A DNA stretch of 64,000 bases, from the NCBI RefSeq assembly GCF_007655135.1, contig NC_045128.1:35868811-35932810 (forward strand), read 5' to 3'. The stretch comes from Punica granatum. Taxonomy: Eukaryota; Streptophyta; Magnoliopsida; Myrtales; Lythraceae. The notes beneath the pieces are model-generated. The model made no database searches. It saw nothing but the letters and a program-made list of their open reading frames with translations, and had not been told where the DNA came from. This document shows positions 1 to 11,668 of this stretch, piece by piece; position 1 is the first letter of the stretch, and each line of letters opens with the position of its first letter. The translations under genes were made by a program, and so were the position numbers.

Positions 1-644
1 GGAATTAACCCATAATAATAATTTTACATATCATATTTCTGTCTATGCACAATTATGAACTGAACCGAACCGATTTAACTAGTTTGACATTTATTTTCCT
101 TAAAGAAAATTTTGGATTCGAGTCTTATGGATAAAGAAAGTCAATGATTGAAAGTGTTTTACTCATTAGTGGATCGATCTAGACTCGAACTTGAATTATT
201 TGGGTAATCGGAAAAGGAAAAAAAAAAATTCCCATCAAGTAGGGAAGGCCTATAGAATAATTTTCTTCGAACTCCACAATGGGCTTTCAGAACTGGGCCT
301 GTACGGGCCTCTCCACAAAGCCTCAAGCTAAAGCCCTAAGACCGTGGATGGCATGATTAATTAGGCCCACCAAACTCGGGAACGACATTCAATCCATCAA
401 TTCGGTGAAATTCTTTAGTGCAATCTCTTTTCAGACCGTGACCATTTCGCAGCATATGGTAATTGAAGTTTCCGGTAATCTCTGATTTTCTCGAGTGGGC
501 TCGCGTCCCTAAAAAATCTACCCTTGGATCTTCTATTGGATTGGACAAATACATATACGAGAAATAGAAACCGTTAAAACAACGTAAGAGGTCTGGACAA
601 GATATATATCAGGAAAGACAGACAGAGGGAGAGACAACCCAACC
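1..644. other. Upstream region of the Costars gene
   Basis: No coding region is supported here. The last 300 bases are likely promoter and 5' UTR of the gene starting at 645. The first 240 bases are AT-rich with no recognisable element. Confidence 0.5.
280..369 (+). promoter_or_regulatory. Cluster of site II (TGGGCY/GGCCCA) motifs
   Basis: TGGGCT lies at 280-285, TGGGCC at 294-299 and GGCCCA at 364-369. In plants such site II elements are bound by TCP factors and are common in promoters of broadly expressed genes. Their position about 280-360 bases upstream of the Costars start codon fits a promoter role. This is an inference from motif and position only. Confidence 0.4.
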
Positions 645-1811
645 ATGAACGTGGAAGAGGAGGTCGGGCGGCTCAAGGATGAGATCAAGAGACTGGGCAC
701 GATCCAGTCTGATGGCTCTTACAAGGTACATTCTCACCTGGGCTTCCTTCAATATTCGATCTTGTTATCGTTCGAGAGGGATCCGCACATGTACTTGCAG
801 CATGGATCTCATTTGAATTGCTCGTTGATTCGGATCCGTAGTTTCCGAGATACTCTCTGTGTCTTGTCCTGTCCGTGCGCATATGCCTAGATTCGTAGTT
901 TTGTTCCGGCAGTAGGGATCGAAGAACATGCTCAAGAATGATGAATCGGATCAGAATTTCTGAAACAGCTAGACAAGTTGGATAGGATGCGAGCTACGGA
1001 GGGTGAAAGTAAGATAAGCTAGTGAAACTGTTGGAATGATAATGCTCAGCAAAAGAACGCTCAATTTTATTGGAAATTCAGAAAGTTAGGGAAAGGGGAC
1101 TTCCTCAGAATAACTACTCATTCCTTCTGAATGACAAGGTTATTGTAAATTATATCATTATCTATACGTTCTTCCGATCTTCGACTCGACACCGCAACAT
1201 ATATTCATGTTTGCCGACCCGACTAGGAAGTTTGCTGTTTTTCTTTTCTTCCTTAAGATATCGTCTGGTTTTCAAGTTGCTGAAAGATATCAATATGTCA
1301 TTTTTGTGCACTTTCCGAATCAGTGTTCTGTTTTCCTTGTAAGAGAACCCCGATTGTTTACGGTTTCTATGTTTCTGTGTGCAGTCCTCGTTTTGTTTTG
1401 ACTGACCGGAGTTGTGAATTTGTACCAACTGTAAGCAGTGGGCTGTATATATACAGCACCGAAGGTCAAGGTTAATGTGGCTGCCGATCCCCCAAGTGTT
1501 TTTTCTACAGGATAAAAGCTTTGTGAATGTCTACAACTTAACATAGGATAGCCCACACGTATGTCTCAGTCTCAGAAGTTACCATGAAATTCTTATTGGC
1601 TGAAACGAGTTATTTCCTCTGTTTCAAGGTGACATTTGGCGTGCTGTTCAACGACGACAGATGCGCCAACATATTTGAAGCACTCGTGGGAACCCTTAGA
1701 GCGGCGAAGAAACGCAAAGTCCTGTCGTATGATGGCGAGCTGCTGCTGCAAGGTGTCCATGATAACGTCGAGATCACGCTCATGCCCCTTCCACCGGCTG
1801 CTACATCTTGA
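645..1811 (+). CDS. Costars family protein (ABRACL-like), two exons
   Basis: Exons are 645-725 and 1629-1811; the intron 726-1628 has GT and AG ends. The joined frame gives 87 residues. The N-terminal exon reads MNVEEEVGRLKDEIKRLG. The second exon begins VTFGVLFNDDRC, continues ANIFEALVGTLRAAKKRK and ends in a proline/alanine-rich tail. This is the whole compact winged-helix-like domain of the Costars family, whose plant members are about 85-90 residues. Animal and Dictyostelium relatives (ABRACL, Costars) affect actin dynamics and cell motility; the plant role is not well defined. The exon join falls exactly between codons (K|V) and length matches the family, so the model is secure. The gene looks intact. 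A read-through of exon 1 into the intron gives a short open frame to 890 that is not a real product. Confidence 0.93.
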
Positions 1812-2560
1812 GCTTATATGGAGAGTTGAAAAGGAGGAAGCCGTATAAGCTTCCTCTTTCTACGTATTGTGATATTGCGCCCTGTAACAAACTACTATGT
1901 TCGGGGAGTTCAAGGTTGGGTCTCCCTCTAATGCCCTGTAATCCACTATGTGAAGCTCTGTGTAATTCAGTATTTAATGCCGTTCAAGTGAACTTTCAAT
2001 CTCTGCCTGTATTTCACAAGTGCTTGCATCATGGTTAGTTCTTTATTCGGGAATCTTTGGACAAGAAAGCATTCTTAAGATGGCTGTCGTGGAAGAATAT
2101 TCAGTTATTGCATTTTCTGTGATAAGATAGATTTCGCTTTCAGTGATCCGCTGTTTTGTGCATTTTCTTCAAGCATCTTTTCGCTAGACGATTATGATTT
2201 AACCAAAATTTCTATGGTATACGAGCCTGTGCAGGAACCTAAAGATGATGCTCGGTTTATTCGGGTAGTAAAGCCTTCAAAGCTAAACTCCCGAAGACTA
2301 GAAAGACAGTAAGAGCAGTGCAAACTGCATAAACCTTCTGAACAAAGTGGCTGAGATTTGAGAGTTTTATGGCAATTCAGAATATTTAGGAGACATCTGT
2401 CATGGAAAGGCTGTGGTCTGTAAGTTGAAAGTATATGTCTTCAGCCAAAAACTCCTCACAGAAAAAGAAAAATTCACCAGACACACATTATATAAACAGC
2501 TTTCATCTGCTCATAAGATATCGACTAAACCAATTCCCAACTCGATAACTTTTCGTGATC
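1812..2560 (+). other. 3' region of Costars gene and spacer
   Basis: This is the likely 3' UTR followed by AT-rich spacer before the glycosyltransferase pseudogene. No other gene or repeat is apparent. Confidence 0.4.
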
Positions 2561-3953
2561 ATGGCAGAAGAAAGCAAATATGCATTCTAAACAATGCCAT
2601 GTAATGATGTTCCCATGTCTTCCTTTCGGCCACATGCTCCCATTTCTGAATCTTGCAAAGCGCCTGGCTGCAAAAGGGTCTCAGAGTTACCTTTGTGTCC
2701 ACTCCAAGGAACATCCAAAGATTGCCACCAATTTCTCCAGAGTTGTCAGGAGATATAAATCCTGTCAAGCTTCCATTGCCATTAGTTGCAGGATTGCCTG
2801 AAGATTATGAGGCCACGATAGACTTGCAGCCTGAGAAATAGAGCTCCTAAAGAAGGCATGTGATGGGCTGAGAGAGCCATTGGAGCAACTCTTGCTCGAG
2901 GAATTACCCAACATAATCCTCTTCAACTTCATCCAGTACTGGGTCCCACAAGTTGCAGCCAGATTCTATGTGAGATTGGCATTCTTCAGTGCATACACTG
3001 CTTCTGCACTGGCTTTTGTCGGGCCACCCTCTGAGCTCAGGACCACAGGCCAGAGAGAGAGGCCCGAGGATCTCGCAGTGCCCCCGAAGTGGTTTCCCTT
3101 GACTTCCCTCGTTTCTGAAAGCCCTCATCAGCCAGTGAGAATGTATAAGAACCTCAACTTTCCTGATGTTACAGGATTGTCGAGCGGCCAGAGGTGGCCA
3201 CTCTACTGGGATCCGACTTTGTAGCTGTGAGAAGCTGCCTGGAGTTCGAGCCCGAGTACCTTGCACTTTCGAAGAAACTCCACAGAAAGCCAGTTTTTCC
3301 TGTCAGGTTACTGACCCAGAGTATTGAAGAGAGCACAAACTCAATCAACTCAGCCTGGTCCGATACTTCAAAGTGGTTGGACAATCAACCGAGAAAGGCG
3401 GTACTCTATGTTGGATTTGGGACCGAGTACAAGATGCCCGTGCTCGAGCTCTCAGGCTTGCATTCCTCCGGGTTCTAAGAGAACCTGAAGGAACTGACAG
3501 CTCACAGATGTTCCCAGGCGGGTTTCATGGGCACGAACGGCAGGCCGCAGGCTGGTGTCATTTAAGGTGGGTCTCACAGGTGAAGATCCTGTCCCACCCA
3601 GCGATTGGAGGGTGCCTGTATTATAGAGTCTAATCATAGAGTCCCTGGGATTTGGTCTCCTGCAGATTCTCATACCCATGGTGGATGACCACGGGCTCAA
3701 TTCAAAACTGCTGGTCGAGAAGGGAATTGGGTTCGAAGTGCCGAGAAAAGAAGACGGGTCATTCGCAAGAGGAGTCGTCGCCCAGTCCATTAGGTTTGTG
3801 GTGACAGAAGAGGAAAGAGAGACCCTGAGAACAAAGGCGGCGTGTATGAGAACAATTTTTGCCAACCACGATCTTCACAATAGCTACGTAAACAAGTTCA
3901 TCGAGTACCTGCTGCAAAGAGAAAATGAATCATTACATCCACATATCTGTTAA
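2561..3953 (+). pseudogene. UDP-glycosyltransferase pseudogene (UGT91-like)
   Basis: Fragments of one family-1 plant glycosyltransferase appear in order but in shifting frames. They begin with ATG at 2561 (MAEESKYAF then a stop). Next comes the acceptor-binding N-terminus around 2600-2840, with FGHMLPFLNLAKRLAAKG (catalytic-type His) and VTFVSTPRNIQRLP. A middle part at about 2880-3180 includes LLLEELPNIILFNFIQYWVP. The linker strand WLDNQPRKAVLYVGFGTE is near 3373. A decayed PSPG nucleotide-sugar box (WVSQVKILSHPAIGGCL) is near 3570-3620, and the C-terminal part from about 3678 (LIPMVDDHGLNSKLLVEKG) runs to the stop at 3953. The HCGWNS core of the PSPG box is lost and followed by a stop. Several frameshifts and stops rule out a functional enzyme. 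Wording of the fragments fits the UGT91 group, which glycosylates flavonoid or terpenoid glycosides; subfamily assignment is from recall. Confidence 0.85.
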
Positions 3954-4670
3954 ATTTGGAAAGAGTATGAACAATTGATTATCTAAAGTATTGAGAGGAT
4001 AAACTATTAGAGTTTTCTAATGGATTCAACAATGAGAGCCAGGGTAGTACGTTAGTCTTTTCAGTTCATAAATTAAGACGAGGTCAGTTTCCGAGTTTAC
4101 AGTAATATATATAAATGAAATCAATTAACTTCTGTTTTGTTTGGCAATACTCTGAACAATGCTTTTCTGATATGATGCAATACCTAGTTCCAGGCAATAG
4201 AGTCAGAGGGAAAAACAGAACCATCACCTTAGCCTTCCGTTAGCTTGTATTGGATATTACTAGCTGCTGGTCATTGAAAATTTCCATGGATAAATCTCAA
4301 CAAATTTGAGCTTCTGAGCTGCTTTCCCAGTAAACAAATAGGTAGTCTCATCTCAAGAAATAGCTCACTTTAAATAAGCTGAGAACAGCCTTCGCAATAT
4401 CTACCAACATTTATCAGCTTTACCACTGCAACGATTGCCGAGCCCTCCAGGTACAAGGAATTGGATAAGATCACCAGGGGCAAAATTCCAGAGGCATGAA
4501 GTCACAAAAACTCCAGGAAAAGAAGTTGTATTCACTCGGTAAAAGGTACATATCAAAAGCGTACAGTATCTGAAGACAATGGAAACACACAAGAAAAGTC
4601 GTAAGTCTTTCTGGCTCTTACAGGAGAAATAATCTAGTACCGCTCATATCAGAACTTGACCACATTCCTC
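3954..4670. other. Spacer, probably the 3' region of the FBPase gene
   Basis: No coding frame is supported. The right part probably contains the 3' UTR of the minus-strand fructose-1,6-bisphosphatase gene that ends at 4671. Confidence 0.4.
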
Positions 4671-7007
4671 CTAAACTTCATATCCAGGATTCACTTTCTG
4701 CTGAACGTCTCCATAACTCTCCAGCTCTTCTATATCTTCAGGACTCCCCAGAAAGAGCGGCAGTCTCTGATGCAGTTTGACAGGCTGAAGTGAAAGAATC
4801 CTGTTCTTACCATCAGAGCCCTTGCCCCCAGCTTGCTCTGCAAGAAAGCTCAGTGGATTTGCCTCATACACAAGTCGGAGGTGGTCTCTTGGGTTCATTG
4901 CTACACCTCCATATAGTAAAGTTCTGTGAAAATCAGCTACCAGAGAACATATGTAACGGGCTGAATACTTTTTAGGGTATTTTCCCTTTCCTTGACGTAT
5001 GGTATCAATATACCGCCTTAACCCTTCTGGCCAATCAAAGTATCTTGCGTCGTTTACAGAGTAGATTTGCCCTGAAAGAGAAAGAATGCATAAAAATCCA
5101 GGAAAATAATGTTAATTCTGTTTAGGACAAGCCCTTCTCAAGCAAGTATAAGATCCCAATCCATCCAAAACAAACTTTTCAGCATTTCATTTTCCTCTTG
5201 GAAGATAATACAAACAAGGGAAATCAGGTTGGATCACACAAGTGCATACAACAATAAATGGAATCCGCAAAAACCTACAAAATTACTCTATAACAAGTTT
5301 TGCTTTTCAAAAGAAAGCCCGAAAATTATTATGTACCAAAAGGTTCAATCCATTCAGAACTCCTCAACCCTTTCAAGAAGGCTTAAAACATCAGCAACAT
5401 CAACTTAAACCCAGCAAAGGCAGAATGTTGCGAGTTATCGTATCAAAACCTAACTTTACCTCTAGGAGGAATCTTGATATACGGATGAGTGAGAATAAAA
5501 TCTCCCGTGGTACGGTCCAGCGTAAAAGCATGTGTTCCTGAACCAAAGGTGGCACAGAAAATTGTGGCTGAAGAATAGAGAATATAGGCAGCAGCTACAA
5601 GCTTGGTCCCGCTCTGAAGTGAATTCAACGGGCCCTTCTCCTCTGTGGGCAGATGGTCGAGTTCCACAAGGCGGTTATAAATTCCAAAGATGGTTCCAGT
5701 AGGGATAGAGGCATCAATGTTACGGGACCCATCCAGGGGATCTGTCACCACGACAAAAGGTCCATCATTGGAGATCCAAATTGGGGCATCATCTTCTTCT
5801 GAGGCCATGACTGCTGCTTTCCCCGAATTCCGGAGAGAGGACAGAATGATTTCATTCTGCATTTCAGGAACTGTTATGGTTATATTGAAATATGAAGTGA
5901 TTATTGATTTACAAAAATTTTCCCTCTATATGCGTTCTGCGCTCAACAATATCTTCAAACCCATCAAACCGCAAATTCTAAAATGAAGCAAGGCCATTGA
6001 CTGAGCATCTCTTGACCAAATGTGGCTGTCTGTTGTCAAACATATAGTGCACGTCAAGGAGATAAGCCATAATAACAGAAACATAACTATGGCTTAAACC
6101 AAAACAATACGATCGGGATGACTTCATATTAATCATTTAAACACAAAGCCGAACCATACTAAAAAAAATTCAAAACTCCGACTTCAGCATAATTCATGAC
6201 CTATTTATTCTAAGACCTTGAGGAACAAGCAAGATGCGCTAGGGTAGGTCTCAAGTATAATTATCATCAAGTATGTGGACTGTTATGCGGGTGTCCTTCC
6301 GGCCGAAATGCAGATGGAACCACTCAGGACCCAATGAAACAGATCAAGAATGGAAACTGGACTGAATGATTTGATAAAATACTGCGCGCAGCTTTATCCC
6401 ACAGTTCAACCAGCTACAATGTCCACTGAACAAAATTCTGCATGCCATACAAACAATCCGGACATGACGAGATTCGAATAAAACACATTGAAGCCAATTG
6501 CCAAAAAAAAAAAAAAAAGAAAAAAAAAAAGAGCAAGCCATGCCTAACAAATACAACAGAACTGGAAATGCAGTCATTTTGAGCAAAACCCACCGCTACA
6601 ATGTCAAGGGGCTTCGGGGCATCCCTTCCAGTCCCACCATCGACACTTCCCACGATACCATTCTGCCGCCCGAGGCTTGAATTGAACGGAGACGCCACAA
6701 GGGCAGCGATTCTCTTGCAAGCGTACTGAATATGATCGAACAGAACCACCAGGTCGTCCCCCACATCGATTCCTCCCTTACCCGCATACTCTGTCAAAGT
6801 ACGAAACCCATTGCCGTCGTCACTATTGCCTGCTTGGGACCTGACAGAGAAGGAGAGGCCGTGGGAGGATGACATTCTTCTGATGGGCCGGTAGATTCTG
6901 CTCCGGGCTTGCAGAAGGGAATTGAAAGATGGCTGTTTTGAGGGAAGGTGGGTTCTTGGCGGGAGGAATGGGGTTGCGGAGCATGCGGCTGTAATTGAAG
7001 ATTGCAT
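4671..7007 (-). CDS. cFBP2: Fructose-1,6-bisphosphatase, chloroplastic, type II
   Basis: Three exons on the minus strand, 7007-6594, 5856-5460 and 5071-4671, join in phase to give 403 residues, the usual size for the plant type-II plastid enzyme. Residues 1 to about 60 are Ser/Arg-rich and resemble a transit peptide (MQSSITAACSATPFLPP). The catalytic domain follows: FRTLTEYAGKGG, then the metal-site ASEED region near residues 157-160, DPLDGSRNID with D177 and D180, GTIFGIYNRL, the GQIYSVND strand across the last intron, and the sugar-phosphate-binding KKYSARYICSLVADF from about residue 304. The reaction removes the 1-phosphate from fructose 1,6-bisphosphate in the plastid stroma. The long Cys-containing redox loop of the thioredoxin-regulated type-I enzyme is not visible, as expected for type II. 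Intron 1 carries long A runs near 6500-6530. The gene looks intact. Confidence 0.92.
6501..6530. repeat. Poly(A) tract in FBPase intron 1
   Basis: A near-pure A run broken only by a G lies inside intron 1 of the minus-strand gene, so it is a T tract in the transcript. It is about 65 bases downstream of the splice donor in transcript order. Confidence 0.7.
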
Positions 7008-7539
7008 ATTAGTTACTGCCGCACATGGAGGAGATGCTTCTGTCCTGAAGGTGGATGAACATCATTGATGGAAGATGAAGATGAGGAGGAAGAAGAAGGG
7101 AAGGCAGCAAAGAGCAGAAGCAGCAAAGAGCAGACAACGCGAGGATGACGTTCTTCTCCACAAACAGGAAGGCAGGAGGGACTCCCTTCTTGCCGAGCCC
7201 AATCCCAAGTCCGAGTGTTCGATTTATTTGACGAGCCGAGCTCAAGCTTGGATGTTCAGATTCAATCAATGTCGAGCCCAAGCCCGAACTCAGAGCACAT
7301 TTGAGCCTCGTAGATTCGGACTAGTCTCGGCTCGTTTATACCCTCGACGGAGAGTAGATTGAAAGGCAGCTCACTAGCTCAGCCTGCCAGGCCCGGCACT
7401 GAATGGGTCGGCTGGTCAGCAAATCGGGCCAAGTCAGTATACTATCTCGGGCTAGGCTCGTGAAACCTGGCATGGCCCGAAAAAGGTTACACTCAATATA
7501 TTAAAAGGAAAAAATGGCAAACATTTCACCTTCTTTTTT
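7008..7539. other. FBPase upstream region
   Basis: The likely promoter and 5' UTR of the minus-strand FBPase gene are followed by a GC-richer stretch (about 7190-7480) rich in GAGCC/CGAGC words. That stretch looks like eroded transposable-element sequence, but no family can be named. Confidence 0.35.
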
Positions 7540-8010
7540 TTTTTTTTTTTGTAAACACGAATTTTTAAATTTGTCCAATAAAATATAAAATTAAGCAAAA
7601 GATTTCCGTTTGACACGTTGTGGGCTCACCCAACATTTCTAGCGAAAAAAGTTTATGTGGACCATTAACGACGTTGACGTGGATAACGGTAGTTCAAATT
7701 TACCGACATTGATAACTTTTGAGCTCTCACTCGACATTTTAGCAGCAGTGCTCTATGACATTTAGTGCACGAATATGTGCAGATTTGTGACTTTTCAGTC
7801 CTAAATAAAGGGAAAATTTTCAAATTTTCAATTAATCGTGAATTGCTGTTATCTACGTCGGCACCATTAACGGTTCACGTAAGTTTTTTTCGTTAGAAAT
7901 ATCGGGTGAGCTTGTGGCATGCTAAACGTGAAATCATTTACTAAGTTTGTGATTTTATTGGATAAAATTAAAAGTTTGCATTAAAATTTGAAAAATAAAA
8001 TTAAAAGTCT
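7540..8010. mobile_element. Foldback/MITE-like element with arms of about 170 bp
   Basis: The left arm (about 7540-7705) reappears as its reverse complement at about 7838-8010. Landmarks are GGGCTCACCCAACATTTCTA at about 7622-7641 against the complement of TAGAAATATCGGGTGAGC at about 7894-7911, and CCATTAACGACGTTGACGTG against the complement of ACGTCGGCACCATTAACGG. TCCAATAAAAT near 7577 pairs with ATTTTATTGGA near 7950. No coding capacity was seen. Arm divergence suggests an old copy, and the exact termini and target-site duplication are unclear. Confidence 0.7.
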
Positions 8011-8407
8011 GTTTTTTTAAAAAAATTTACTCTATATTATAATGCAAATAATGCTATCTTCTCGGGCCCTGGTCGGGCTCGGGTTCCCATTCGTCAAAAA
8101 GCGTCGGCTTTTTGGAAAACGCGCTACTTCATAGGCCGTAGGGCAAAGCCCTGCCCACTGACGACCATAGAAAACCACTGGAACCTCGTAGTTCTAGGTT
8201 CTAATTCAGTCGATGGAACATGTGATGTGAGTATTCAGATGAGGAGTGCCAAGGACATCTGACACGACAATGCAACCCAAGCTCGCCTAACACGTGCCTG
8301 TCGCCAGCCACCAACACATTGTACTTCTTAGTTATTCCCCCACATGTGTTATTCGGATTAATCAAGAGCACAACTTTTACGCTTTCCAATCAATATAACA
8401 CGATTTA
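8011..8407. other. Spacer between two foldback elements
   Basis: No gene is supported. The stretch has a GC-rich beginning (about 8060-8170) and an AT-rich end. Confidence 0.4.
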
Positions 8408-9228
8408 AAAAAAAAAATATATTTGTATTTTTTTCTAAATATACCATGAACTTTGGAGAGTAGTAGAGAAATATAAGATATTTGCATTGTTTTCTAAATA
8501 TAGCGTGACCGTTAAAAAATAGAACGGAAAAACACAACCTTCCGATTTAGTTACGCATATAGCACGACGTCAATTATTTCGTCAAATTATAATGATAACG
8601 ACTAATGTGAAGCTGATGATGCTACGTGACACAATATGATTGGACGAATAGATCACACATGTTTTTATCTAATTAAAAAAAATTAAAAATTAAAAGAAAA
8701 GAAATGGGGATTCAACTTAATAAGGGGAAAGAGGGAATGGGCCGATGGTGCTGGCTATGTCGATTGCTGTCATCTTCTAATTGGGATCGCCAACCGCAGT
8801 AGGACTGCAATTATGTGGGTGATGATCATAATCGAGACACCCACCGTCGGAATCAAAAGAGCTCCAAAATTGGAGGCTTTTCATTTCATCGGTAGGGTCT
8901 TGATTGCCCTTCACGCAATCTACAATCCGCTCATTTCTTTTTTTAAGAAATAATCTTCTTTTTTAAATTTTTAGAATTATTTTTTAATTAAATAAATATG
9001 TGAGACCCACTCGTCTAATCTTACTATGTCACGAGACGCCGTTAGTTGTTATCGTTGCAATCGATGAATAATTAAGATCGTACTAGAGTAGTAATTAAAC
9101 ATGAAGGTCGTGCTTTTGTGTTATTTTTTAAAAATCATGTTATACTAAGAAAAACGGCAAATATTAGTATTTCTGTACTATTTTATAAAAATTGTGCTAT
9201 ATTTAAAAAAAAATATAAATATAATGTT
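8408..9228. mobile_element. Foldback/MULE-like element with arms of about 290 bp
   Basis: The left arm (about 8408-8700) and right arm (about 8935-9228) are diverged inverted copies. ATATTTGTATTTTTTTCTAAATATA at the left end matches the reverse complement of TATATTTAAAAAAAAATATA at the right end. TAATGATAACGACTAATG (left) matches the reverse complement of the GCCGTTAGTTGTTATCGTTG region near 9040. Between the arms sits 235 bp of distinctly higher GC (8700-8935), possibly captured host DNA. Long TIRs around a non-transposon core are typical of nonautonomous Mutator-like elements, but no transposase and no clear TSD were seen, so the class is inferred. Confidence 0.65.
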
Positions 9229-9536
9229 TTTCTTGGTAATTAACTTTGAGTTATTCTGAGCTTGAAAAGTAATAATATAAACCTATAAGTTACGCAAGAT
9301 AATGTAAATGACACGTTCGAACTTTGTAGGTGCCACATACTGACCAAGAGAGTTGAAAAGTCGACGGTAAATTCGCTGAAAGTTGGACAGACCTTTACGA
9401 TTTTGCCCGATTATTATCACATTATCCTTTTTTGACTTTTGCCACAAAAAGTTAACAAAGATATGTTTTTTTCTTTCTTGGAACAAACAATGATGGAGCA
9501 CTCGCTTTGTCAATAGATTTTATTGCAGCAGACATT

Positions 9537-9722
9537 ATTGATAGTTTGTTTTCATATTAAAATTATAAAAATTTTAATTTTAATTTTAATTCAATTCATT
9601 ACACAATAAAATATATATTTTTTAAATCAATAATTTTAACTTTAACTTTAACTCAACACACTACACAACATTTATCATTTTTTATAATCAAAATTAAAAT
9701 TACTTTCAACTCTCCAACCAAA
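9537..9722. mobile_element. Short MITE related to the one at 60729-60912
   Basis: An AT-rich 0.19-kb segment shares the words AACTTTAACTTTAACTCAAC and ACACACTACACAAC with the better-defined insertion at 60729-60912. It starts with TAGTTTGTTTT and ends in CCAACCAAAC, giving a short imperfect inverted end. It lies directly upstream of the nicotinamidase start codon and would be part of its promoter region. Confidence 0.5.
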
Positions 9723-9780
9723 CTTATATGTCTGCTGTCTTAAGCCTGCGAGCTCAAACTAAATTCCAGGAATTGCAGAA

Positions 9781-11056
9781 ATGTCGTCTCAAAAGATTGA
9801 TCTCTTGAAGGCTGAGCTTCCCCTGGAGGAAGAGCAGGTGACCCTGCAAGAAGACCGGGTGAACGGCCTCGTTCTTGTGGATATCGTCAATGGCTTCTGC
9901 ACTGTTGGTGCTGGAAACCTGGTACGTGCTTAACTCCCCGACCGTATCAATTCGATTCGTCATGTTCCTCGGATAACTGTTGTCCGATCACTAAGACTGG
10001 ATCTGTCCCGTCAAAGCAGGAGGTAGCTAGCCTGTATTAGGAACTGCATCGATTTACGGTGAATATGTATGCTCTCTGATTGATTTTGGCGTTCTGTTCT
10101 TGCGGGCAGGCTCCAAGAGAGCAGAATAAGCAGATATCGAACATGGTGAATGAGTCTGCTAAGTTGGCGAGGCTCTTCTGTGAGAAGAAATGGCCTGTTA
10201 TGGCATTCCTTGACACTCACCACCCCGACAAGCCCGAGGAGCCTTATCCTCCTCACTGCCTTTCCGGCACCGACGAGTCAAACCTTGTCCCCGGTAAATA
10301 AAGCAGTATTCCTGTCAGCTTTCTTAATGGCAAGCAGTCGCCGCAGGACTTGTTTCCTCTTAGCAATCGCTGTCTTCATATTATTTGATGAGTTGATCTT
10401 TAAAATTCAGCCTTGAGATGGATAGAGAATGAGCCGAATGTCACGATCAGACGCAAAGATTGTTATGATGGGTACTTGGGCTCGTTTGAGAGTGACGGCT
10501 CGAACGTGTTCGTCAACTGGGTGAGGAACAATCAGATCAAAACTGTAAGTCCTCGGAAATTATTGTATATCATTCTAACTCTAACAACGCTGCTTACTTT
10601 TGCCTCCAACAAATGATGGATTTCAGTTTTCATTTTCTCCTTTTATGGGTGAAAATTTCAGATTCTGGTTGTGGGAGTATGCACGGATATATGCGTGCTA
10701 GATTTCGTGTGCTCGACATTATGTGCGAGGAATCTCGGATTTCTAAAGCCGTTGGAGGAGGTGGCAGTTTACTCCGGAGGCTGTGCAACCTTTGATGTGC
10801 CTCTTCATATTGCAAGGAGCACCAACGGTGCTATGCCTCATCCTCAGGTAGCGTGCTTGCAAATTTTTGAATCAGCCGACTAATCCATAACAAACGTAGT
10901 CTTCTTTCATTTACCAATTACCGAGTCATTATGCTCATCTTCTTGTTATTGCAGGAGCTGATGCATCACGTGGGCCTTTACATGGCCAAAGAAAGAGGAG
11001 CTAAGGTAGCAAACAAGCTGTTCATCAATGGAAGCACCATAGAAGAAGCCATATGA
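9781..11056 (+). CDS. NIC1: Nicotinamidase
   Basis: Five exons (9781-9921, 10110-10293, 10411-10544, 10662-10847, 10955-11056) join in phase to 248 residues, close to the known plant enzyme. The isochorismatase-fold motifs are complete. VDIVNGFC carries the catalytic Asp (D34) and DTHHPD (82-87) the metal-binding Asp/His set. K124 lies in RRKD, and GVCTDICV carries the nucleophilic Cys (C160). ELMHHVGLYMAKERGAKV forms the C-terminal helix. The enzyme hydrolyses nicotinamide to nicotinic acid and ammonia in the cytosolic pyridine-nucleotide salvage pathway, feeding NAD synthesis. The start is the ATG followed by the first conserved strand; the upstream sequence is AT-rich and holds a MITE. All introns have GT/AG ends. 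The paralogue name NIC1 rather than NIC2/NIC3 is judged from remembered wording. Confidence 0.93.
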
Positions 11057-11668
11057 AAGCACATTCCATCACAATATAGTAAGCATATAAATCTGTACAT
11101 GTAAAAGCATCAATAAGGCATGTCGCGTCGCTCTGTCAGAAATCGTTGCCTCATACCATGGTGTGTTTCCATTGTGAAATCGACCTCGATAAGTCACTTG
11201 GTAGCTTTTGTTCAATGCTGTGATCAATCACACTGCTAAAATGATCATTGCTAACATATCCCTGTTTATGCTTTATGCTAGTAAAGGATTTCTCGAATGT
11301 GAGAGCTAAGAGAACTGTCTATCCTATGAACTCTGCGTCAGAGCAAGGCTCTGGGACTGTTCAATCAGAAACCAACACAATACTAGGATAAGAGTAAGAC
11401 CAATCACTTGTATTGCAAGAGTCACCTAGTGTTAATACATCTGAATTGTTCTTTCGAGGAAGAAATTGGAAGATCCATAAGTAAATGCAGTGGGAAAATT
11501 AACACTGTTCTGTAAAAGCAATAAATTGTAACAGTTGAACACGAACATATAGCAATGTCTATACTTTATTAAGGAACGAAGAAAAACTATAATTTTGCCA
11601 GATGGTCGAAGTAAAGCTTCGGGCTGGTCCACAGGCTAGCTAAGATGAACGAGTCGGGCTGAAGCATC
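11057..11668. other. Convergent 3' regions of nicotinamidase and GDI
   Basis: The two genes converge here. CAATAAGG near 11111 is a plausible near-upstream poly(A) element for the plus-strand gene. No further gene is visible. Confidence 0.45.

Noticed and set aside
2904..3266. A 120-codon minus-strand frame
   Set aside because: Antisense of the decayed glycosyltransferase; no family resemblance.
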